Below, in pieces: positions 55,110 through 64,000 of a DNA stretch of 64,000 bases. Each line of letters begins with the position of its first letter. The stretch's first letter is position 1. Both the position numbers and the translations under genes were made by a program. This DNA is from Piliocolobus tephrosceles (Eukaryota > Chordata > Mammalia > Primates > Cercopithecidae). The stretch is from the NCBI RefSeq assembly GCF_002776525.5, contig NC_045435.1, positions 129,842,555-129,906,554 on the forward strand, read 5' to 3'. Below the pieces are notes generated by a model, which was not told the origin of the DNA, made no database searches, and saw only the letters and a program-made list of their open reading frames with translations.

Positions 55110-56560
55110 TTGTGGCAAACGACCAAAGAGGCACTCAGAGTGCTAGGGAGAAGGTGGGGGTGGGTGTGGCTGGTTTTGATAGATTGCTCAGGAAAGGACT
55201 CTGTGCGCAGAAACCTGAAGGAAGTGAGGGAACAGCCACATGCTAAATGGGGGAAAAACATTTTAGGTTGAGGGGATAGCAAATGCAAAAACCCTGTGAC
55301 AGGAACATGCCTGGTATTTTCAAGGAATAGCAAAAAGGCCAGTATGGCTGGAGTAGTGAATGAGATGAGGTAATACAGACAGACTATTCAAAGAAAGAGG
55401 TCCAGATTGTGTACAGCATCGCAAGCCTTTATAGGGCCTTGGCTTTCACTCAGGTGAAATTAGAAGTCCCTGGATAGTTCCGATCAGACTTATGTTTTCA
55501 AAGTATCATTCCAAGTATTAGAATAGACTTTGGGAAGACCAAAAGCAGGGAGACTTATTAGGAGGCTATTGCAATAATCAAGCAAGAGATGGATCAGGTA
55601 AAGAGGCAGACAAGAATGAAAGCACTGGAAAATGTGAGAAGTGTGAGATTCTGGAGGTATTTTGGAGGCAGAGTTTACAGATGAGTTGGTATGGGACTGT
55701 GAAACAGAGCATTTAGAGTTGTGAAACTACTCCCGAGTTTTTGTCCTGAACAAGTGAAAGAATGTAGTTGCCATTTTCTGAGATGGAGAGGACTGAGGCT
55801 GGATCATGTGTTGGAATCAAATTCTGCTGTGTTGAGTTTTTTCTTTTCTTCCTAACAGGGTCTTGCTCTGTCACCCAGGCTGGAGTGCAGTGGCACAATC
55901 ACGGCTCATGCAGCCTTGAACACCCTGTCCCCCACCCCACCAACCGTGGGCTCAAGCTATCCTTTCACCTTAGCCTCCCAAATAGCTGGGACCACAGGCA
56001 TGCGCCACCATGTCTGGAGAATTTAAAAAACAACTTTCATAGAGATCGGGTCTCATTATGTTGCCCAAGCTGGTCTCACACTCCTGGTCTCAAGTAATGC
56101 TCCCGTCACACGGCCTCCTAAAGTGCTGGGATTACAGGCATGAGCCACCATGCCTGGCCTGTGTTAAGTTTTTAATGCCCTCTTAGAAATCCACGTGGGC
56201 ATGTTGAATTGGAATCAGAGACTTGCAAGTCTCGAGTTCATACGAGATCTACCTGAAGATACAAATTAAAGGGCTATCAGCATGCAGATGATATTCAAGG
56301 AAGTGAGACTCAATGAGATAATCTGAGGAGTGAGTATAGAGAAAAGACAACCCAAGGACAAGCTCTGGGTTCCTCCAATATTTAGAAAAAGGGGAGATGA
56401 ACAGTAATCAGGCCAGAAAAATGAGAAGAAACAGCTTGTGAGGTACAAGGAAAATCAGGGGAGAATAGTCTTGGAAGCAAGGGAACAAATGATTCCAGGA
56501 AGAAGAGATCATCAGTGTTTAATGCCACTGAGAAATCATTACAGTTTTAAATTCAATATT
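55110..56560 (+). repeat. Ancient interspersed repeat, long (family not assigned)
   Basis: A characteristic mammalian repeat order: 'aaaaggccagtatggctgga', 'tagggccttggctttcactc', 'aggaggctattgcaataatc', 'aagtgaaagaatgtagttgc', 'cagcatgcagatgatattca' and 'ctaggttcctccaatattta'-like words. An Alu (55842-56160) splits it. Same family as the antisense piece at 13180. Confidence 0.55.
55842..56160 (-). repeat. Alu with target duplication
   Basis: Antisense Alu with insert 'caccctgtcccccaccccac'. Flanks GTGTTGAGTTTTT (55829-55841) and GTGTTAAGTTTTT (56161-56173). Confidence 0.93.
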
Positions 56561-56690
56561 CTTCAAAATGTAGACACAAAAAAATCTTCAATACTTATTA
56601 AGTGGGAAACAAAAACAAATAGGAACCCCCTCCAACAATACAATATATACATCATCTAGATTTTATGCTTTAAAAAAGATGTATAAAATA

Positions 56691-56981
56691 GGCTGGGCAT
56701 GGTGGCTCACGCCTATAACCTCGGCACTTTGGGAGGCCCAGGTGGGCAGATCACCTGAGGTCAGGAGTTCAAGACCAGCTTGGCCAACGTGGTGAAACCC
56801 CGCCTTCACTAAAAATACAAAATTAGCTGAGTGTGGTGGTGTACGCCTATAGCCCCAGCTACTCAGGAGGCTGAGGCACGAGAATCGCTTGAATCCGGGA
56901 GGTGGAGATTGCAGTGAGCCAAGATCATGCCACTGCACTCCAGTCTGGGAAACAGAGCGAGACTCCATCTGAAAAAAAAAA
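56691..56981 (+). repeat. Alu, full length, with target duplication
   Basis: 'ggctgggcatggtggctcac' to A-tail. Flanks AAAAGATGTATAAAATA at 56674-56690 and 56982-56998. Confidence 0.94.
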
Positions 56982-57297
56982 AAAAGATGTATAAAATAAT
57001 TTATAAATACATAGTAAGGAGGAAGGTACACACTAAATTTTGGGTGGTGATTACTTTGGGGAAGGGAGTTAGAATAGAAGAAGAAATGAATGGAATTCTC
57101 ATTTTTTTAAAAAAATTGTCTATTTCTGTATTGTTTAAATCTTTAAATATAAAAAATATATTCACAAGTCACTTGTAATTAAAAAAAAAAAAACCTAAAG
57201 GGTGATTGTGAGAACAATGAGAAAAGTAAAAAACTTTAATAATGAACTCTTCCTTTTGTATCAAAATAATTCTTTTTTGATTAAAATTAATTTCTAA

Positions 57298-57366
57298 GTG
57301 GGGAAAGGAAGGGAGGTGGGGGAGCGGGGGAAGGAAATGGGGGAGAGAGAGAGGGGAGAAAGAAGT
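57298..57366 (+). repeat. G-rich purine tract
   Basis: Runs such as 'gtgggggagcgggggaagga' with at least four G-triplets close together. It can form a G-quadruplex on the plus strand. Confidence 0.75.
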
Positions 57367-57693
57367 ATCTTTATATTTTGGGTAAAAATGTATTTACTAT
57401 GGATGTAATGTAACAAAAGGAGGCGATACTGAAGATTTCTAACCAAGAAAGAAGTTTGTCTGGAGCCTAAAAATTTGACTGCAGTTTCCAGACTCACTGA
57501 AAGTAACTGGAATAGTGCTTAGCACATTGCAGACCCTCGCTCTGTGTTGCCTGAATCTGCAATCTCCCCTTTGTTTGGTGGTCATGAGATATTCCTTCCT
57601 GTGTTAAATATTGAGATTCTATTTCCACATACTTAAAAGTTGAAGGCACCTTTGAAGTTTGGAGTCATGTGTTCCTTTAAAAATCAATGAAAC

Positions 57694-57855
57694 AGGCCTT
57701 GCGTGGTGGCGTGCCTGTAGTCCCAGCTACTTGGGAGGCTGAGACAGAAGAATTGCTTGAACCCGGGAGGTGGACGTTGCAGTGAGCCAAGATCCCACCA
57801 CTGCACTCCAGCCTGGTGACAGAGAAAGACTGCAGCTCAAAAAAAAAAAAAAAAA
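57694..57855 (+). repeat. 5'-truncated Alu (first of a stacked pair)
   Basis: 'ggccttgcgtggtggcgtgc' (left end missing) to A20. Flanked by AAATCAATGAAAC (57681-57693) and AAATCGATGAAAT (57856-57868). Confidence 0.92.
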
Positions 57856-57868
57856 AAATCGATGAAAT

Positions 57869-58189
57869 GGGCCGGGCGTGGCGGCTCATGCCCGTAATCC
57901 CTGCACATTCAGAGGTTGAGGCAGGCGGATTACCTGAGGTCAGGAGTTTGAGATCAGCCTGGCCAACATGGTGAAACCCTGTCTCTACTAAAAATACAAA
58001 AATTAGCCAGGTGTGGTGGCGGGAGCCTGTAGTCCCAGCTACTTAGGAGGGTGAGGCAGAAAGAATTGCTTGAACCCAGGAGGCGGGGGTTGCAGTGAGC
58101 CGAGATCGCGCCACTGTACTCCAGCCTGGAAGACAGTGAGGCTCCATCTCAAAAAAAAAAAAAGAAAAAGAAAAAAGAAAAAGAAAAAG
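57869..58189 (+). repeat. Full Alu (second of a stacked pair) with (GAAAAA)n tail
   Basis: 'gggccgggcgtggcggctca' to a long A/GAAAAA tail (58152-58189). The same 13-mer recurs after it as AAATCAATGGAAC (58190-58202). Confidence 0.93.
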
Positions 58190-58326
58190 AAATCAATGGA
58201 ACAAAAGTCCTTGAAGTTTAAGGGACCTATTCGAAGTCACACACTATATGTGTTATTTATGTATATAGCTAGCTATACATCCATCTCTATTTGTATCCAT
58301 CTCTACATATATATTATTTTATTTAG

Positions 58327-58515
58327 TGCCAAGTACCACCCTTAGTACTCTGCATTCTCATCAAATCTTCACAGCAATCTGTAAGGTCGGAATCATGATT
58401 CCATTTTATGGATAAGGAACTGAAGTTCAAGTTCACTCAGTCAAGTGGCAGAGCTAAGGTTTGAAACTACAGAGAATCTGCAACCTGAATTCTATGTTCT
58501 TAACCATCATGCATT
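58327..58515 (+). repeat. MIR SINE
   Basis: 'actctgcattctcatcaaat', 'ccattttatggataaggaac', 'agtcaagtggcagagctaag' and 'ttctatgttcttaaccatca' follow MIR order well. Confidence 0.7.
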
Positions 58516-61470
<2,955 letters not shown>

Positions 61471-61626
61471 CAGACATTTCCATTGGGATGATAGCAGGAA
61501 CTTCTGCCAGAGGAATCCAGCACTGCCAGGATAGCAGGGTTAGTGGGCATATCTTCTTGGACTATACAAGTGAAACCATTTACCTTGTTGGGCACTCGAA
61601 TGATGGCTAGGTTTCCAGATGGATAG
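61471..61626 (-). CDS. ERICH6: ERICH6 exon (FAM194 domain, part 1)
   Basis: Minus-strand acceptor CTTATCTGATCTCAG, donor GTAAGC. One base, then 51 codons, then TG; the frame reads YPSGNLAIIRVPNKVNGFTC, continues through a DMPTNPAILAVLDSSGR segment and ends CYHPNGNV. The YPSGN and YHPNGN motifs are typical of the FAM194 domain in ERICH6/ERICH6B. The TG joins G of the next exon as Trp. The function of the protein is not established. Confidence 0.9.
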
Positions 61627-62090
61627 CTGAGATCAGATAAGGTCATATAAATTGTTCTAATGCTCCTTGACTATTCTGGGAACAAATTCAATTTATGAGA
61701 GCACTCTGAAATGATAAAGCATTCTGAAAATGGGAGGTACTACATTAATACAAAAAATGTTATGCTTTTTATGTGGATCAGAATATACTGGTGAGATGCA
61801 AGGATCCTCAACAAAAAACTTGCAAATGAGCTGTCACAATATAAAAAGGATTATGCACTATGATGAAGTAGGGTTTACCCCAGATATGCAAGGTTGGTTT
61901 AACATCTGAAAATAACTTAATATACCATCTTAATAGAATAAAGAGCAAAAAACACATAGTCATCTCAACAACACAGAAAAAGCATTTGACAAGTTTCAAC
62001 CCTCTTAATAATAAGAAAACTCAATGGATTTCAAATAGAAATGAATGTCCTCAACCTGATAAAGAGTATCTACAAAAAGCCCACAGCTGG

Positions 62091-62212
62091 GCTGGGCATG
62101 GTGGCTCATGCTTGTAATTCCAGCACTTAGGGAGGCCAAGGCAGGAGGATTGTTGAAGCCCAGGAGTTTGAGACCAGCCTGGGCAATATAGTAAGATTCT
62201 GTCTCTACAAAA
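62091..62212 (+). repeat. Alu monomer inside L1
   Basis: 'ggctgggcatggtggctcat' to 'tctgtctctacaaaacag', then T-rich sequence. Confidence 0.88.
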
Positions 62213-62378
62213 CAGTTTTTTTTTCATCTTTAGAATTTTGATATTTTAATTTAAAAAAAACCCACAATTAAAACCATACTTAATGGTGAAAGAGTGCTTT
62301 CTTCGTAAGATCAGAAACTAAACAAAAATGTCTACTGTTACTACTTCTATTCAACATTGCACTATAAATAGATGTTCT

Positions 62379-62678
62379 GGCCGGACGCGGTGGCTCACGC
62401 CTGTAATCCCAGCACTTTGGGAGGATGAGGAGGGTAGATCACGAGGTCAGGAGATTGAGATCATCCTGGTCAACATGGTGAAACCCCATCTCTATTAAAA
62501 TTACAAAATTAGCCAGGCATGGTGGTGTGTGCCTATAGTCCCAGCTACTCAGGAGTCTGAGGCAGGAGAATTGCTTGAACCTGGGAGGTGGAGGTTGCAG
62601 TGAGCCAAGATTGTGCCACTGCACTCCAGCCTGGGTGAGAGAGCAAGACTCTGTCTCAAAAAAAAAAAAAAAAAAAAA
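62379..62678 (+). repeat. Alu, full length, with target duplication
   Basis: 'ggccggacgcggtggctcac' to A21. Flanks AGATGTTCT at 62370-62378 and 62679-62687, inside the L1. Confidence 0.95.
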
Positions 62679-63170
62679 AGATGTTCTAGCCATGGAAGTT
62701 TGGGGGGAAAAAAAAGGAAATGAAAAGTATCCAGATTGGAAAGGGAAGTAAAACTGTACCTATTAGCAGATGACATGTTCTTGTATATAAAAAATCCTAA
62801 GGAATTCATAAGATAATGTATTAAAATCAGTAAATGAGTTCAGCAGGGTTGTACAAGATCAATATACAAAAACAAATTGTATTTCTATACACTAGCAGTG
62901 GATATTCTAAACATGAGATTAAGAAAGCAATTCTATTTTCAATAGCATCAAAAGTAATAAAATATACTGAAGATAATTCACTAACTGTTAATACTCATTT
63001 CCATAATCAGGCTGATTAGAAGTCCAGAAATAAATGCAAGATTGATTCTAAATCATTTTGCAGATCAGTCATAGCCTTCAAGAAAACTAAGAGGAATAAA
63101 GTCAGGGCATGAAATGATTCATAATAAAAGTTGGAAAGCCATATATTTTTATATGGTTTTTATACAGACA

Positions 63171-63290
63171 CAGCCTGTAGTCCCAGTTGCTTGGGAGACT
63201 GAGGTGGGAAGGTCACTTGAGCCCAGGAGTTTGAGGCCAGCCTAGGCAACATAGCAGGGCTCTGTCTCTAAAAACTTTTAAAAAATCTTT
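63171..63290 (+). repeat. Alu partial arm
   Basis: 'cagcctgtagtcccagttgc' to 'ctctgtctctaaaaactt'. The 5' portion is missing. Confidence 0.82.
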
Positions 63291-63804
63291 AGGCCAGGTA
63301 AATTATTTAAAATTTATTGATGTAATTAAAACAAAACCTACACATTCTCACAGGGTCTAGGGAACAAAAACTTCATTATGCTTCCTATGCTGTGAAAGTC
63401 ATTTTTCTGGCTTATTATTGGGGTTTAAGTAAACACTTCAGAAATGATAACTAAAAATGACTTTCTTCTACAAGGGGAGGCTCTCAGTTCGTGAAAGGCC
63501 TCCTCATTTTTTTGCTTTTTGTTTTTACTTTCCTCAGATATTATGAGGATCTGAACAGCTCAGAAAGTATAAATATTAAATGAATGACCTGGCCATCAGG
63601 CAGAAAGTCCGAGCAATCAATAACTTGGTGTTCTATGAAATAGATATTGAATTTTGGTATTAAAAATCGTCTACCGCTCATGGGTGTGTAAACTAGTATA
63701 CATTTTCTGGGATGGAGGGATGGCAAAATCTATCAAAGCTTTAAAATGTCCAAATTATTCATCTAGAATTTCTACCCCTATATGCTTATTTGTTTATATA
63801 TTTA

Positions 63805-64000
63805 TTTATTTAATTTTTTGAGATAGGGTCTTGCTCTGTTGCCCAGGTTGGAGTGCAGTGGCACGATCACAGCTCACTGCAGCCTCAACCTCTCTGGCTC
63901 AGACAATCCTCCCACTTCAGCCTTCCAGGTAGCTGGAACTACAGGTGTGCACCATGACACCCGGCTCATTTTTGTATTTTTTTTGTAGACACAGGCTTTC
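63805..64000 (-). repeat. Alu, cut by the window end
   Basis: Antisense left part from 'gagatagggtcttgctctgt' to the last base. It continues past the window. Confidence 0.92.

Larger units (their letters stand above)
61730..63060 (+). mobile_element. Old L1 ORF2 fragment, sense
   Basis: 'gatatgcaaggttggtttaa', 'aaaagcatttgacaagtttc', 'agcagatgacatgttcttgt' and 'caaattgtatttctatacac' are ORF2 words in order. An Alu monomer (62091) and a full Alu (62379) interrupt it. Frames broken. Confidence 0.85.

Noticed and set aside
63541..63726. Minus-strand open stretch with DFLPDGQ, considered as the next upstream ERICH6 exon
   Set aside because: Phase does not fit the exon at 61626 (needs two leftover bases), the only donor-like site is GTCATT, and neighbouring sequence resembles an old repeat.

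Overview
The window is nuclear DNA of a catarrhine primate, most likely an Old World monkey. Dozens of Alu SINEs, LINE-1 pieces of several ages, primate LTRs (MER11-like, HERV-H/LTR7-like, THE1/MST, MLT1) and vertebrate GT-AG exons fix the group. The youngest Alus (8462-8759, 10761-11070, 51241-51524) carry a 'CTCAAGCCTGTAA' head (in antisense 'TTGAGCCAC'), and where that segment is intact the 'AAACTAGCC' and 'GATCCGGCCAC' variants that I associate with cercopithecoid AluY lineages. No bacterial-type operons, CRISPR arrays or rRNA/tRNA genes were seen. There is one 400-base run of N (25114-25513).

Region 1 (1 to about 17 kb, + strand) is the 3' five-sixths of SELENOT (selenoprotein T). Exon 1 lies upstream of the window. 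Exons 2-5 (10225-10335, 11197-11323, 12929-13016, 15150-15303) splice in frame and encode residues 47-195, including an in-frame selenocysteine TGA at 10232-10234. Exon 6 (from 16278) is wholly 3'UTR and carries a recognisable SECIS element. Intron 1 holds an antisense processed pseudogene of SAP30 (about 846-1925). Intron 5, between the stop-codon exon and the SECIS exon, holds an antisense solo LTR with clean 5-bp target duplications.

Region 2 (about 17-51.6 kb) is intergenic and rich in repeats. It contains a MER1-type hAT element, an old L1 mosaic (about 30.2-35.4 kb) shot through with Alus, a younger L1 (37626-39889) with a 5' inversion that keeps an uninterrupted 338-codon ORF1, MLT1 and THE1/MST LTRs, a full-length MER11-like LTR (43703-44667), and a nested stack at 49.9-51.5 kb (an LTR inside a half-Alu, itself holding two Alus, with a young Alu in the tail).

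Region 3 (about 51.7 kb to the end, - strand) is the 3' end of ERICH6 (FAM194 family). Three exons (61471-61626, 59133-59361, 52254-52517) join in frame and end in TAA. SELENOT and ERICH6 therefore converge tail to tail across about 33 kb of repeats, an order that agrees with what I remember of human 3q25.1. I found no evidence for further protein-coding genes.
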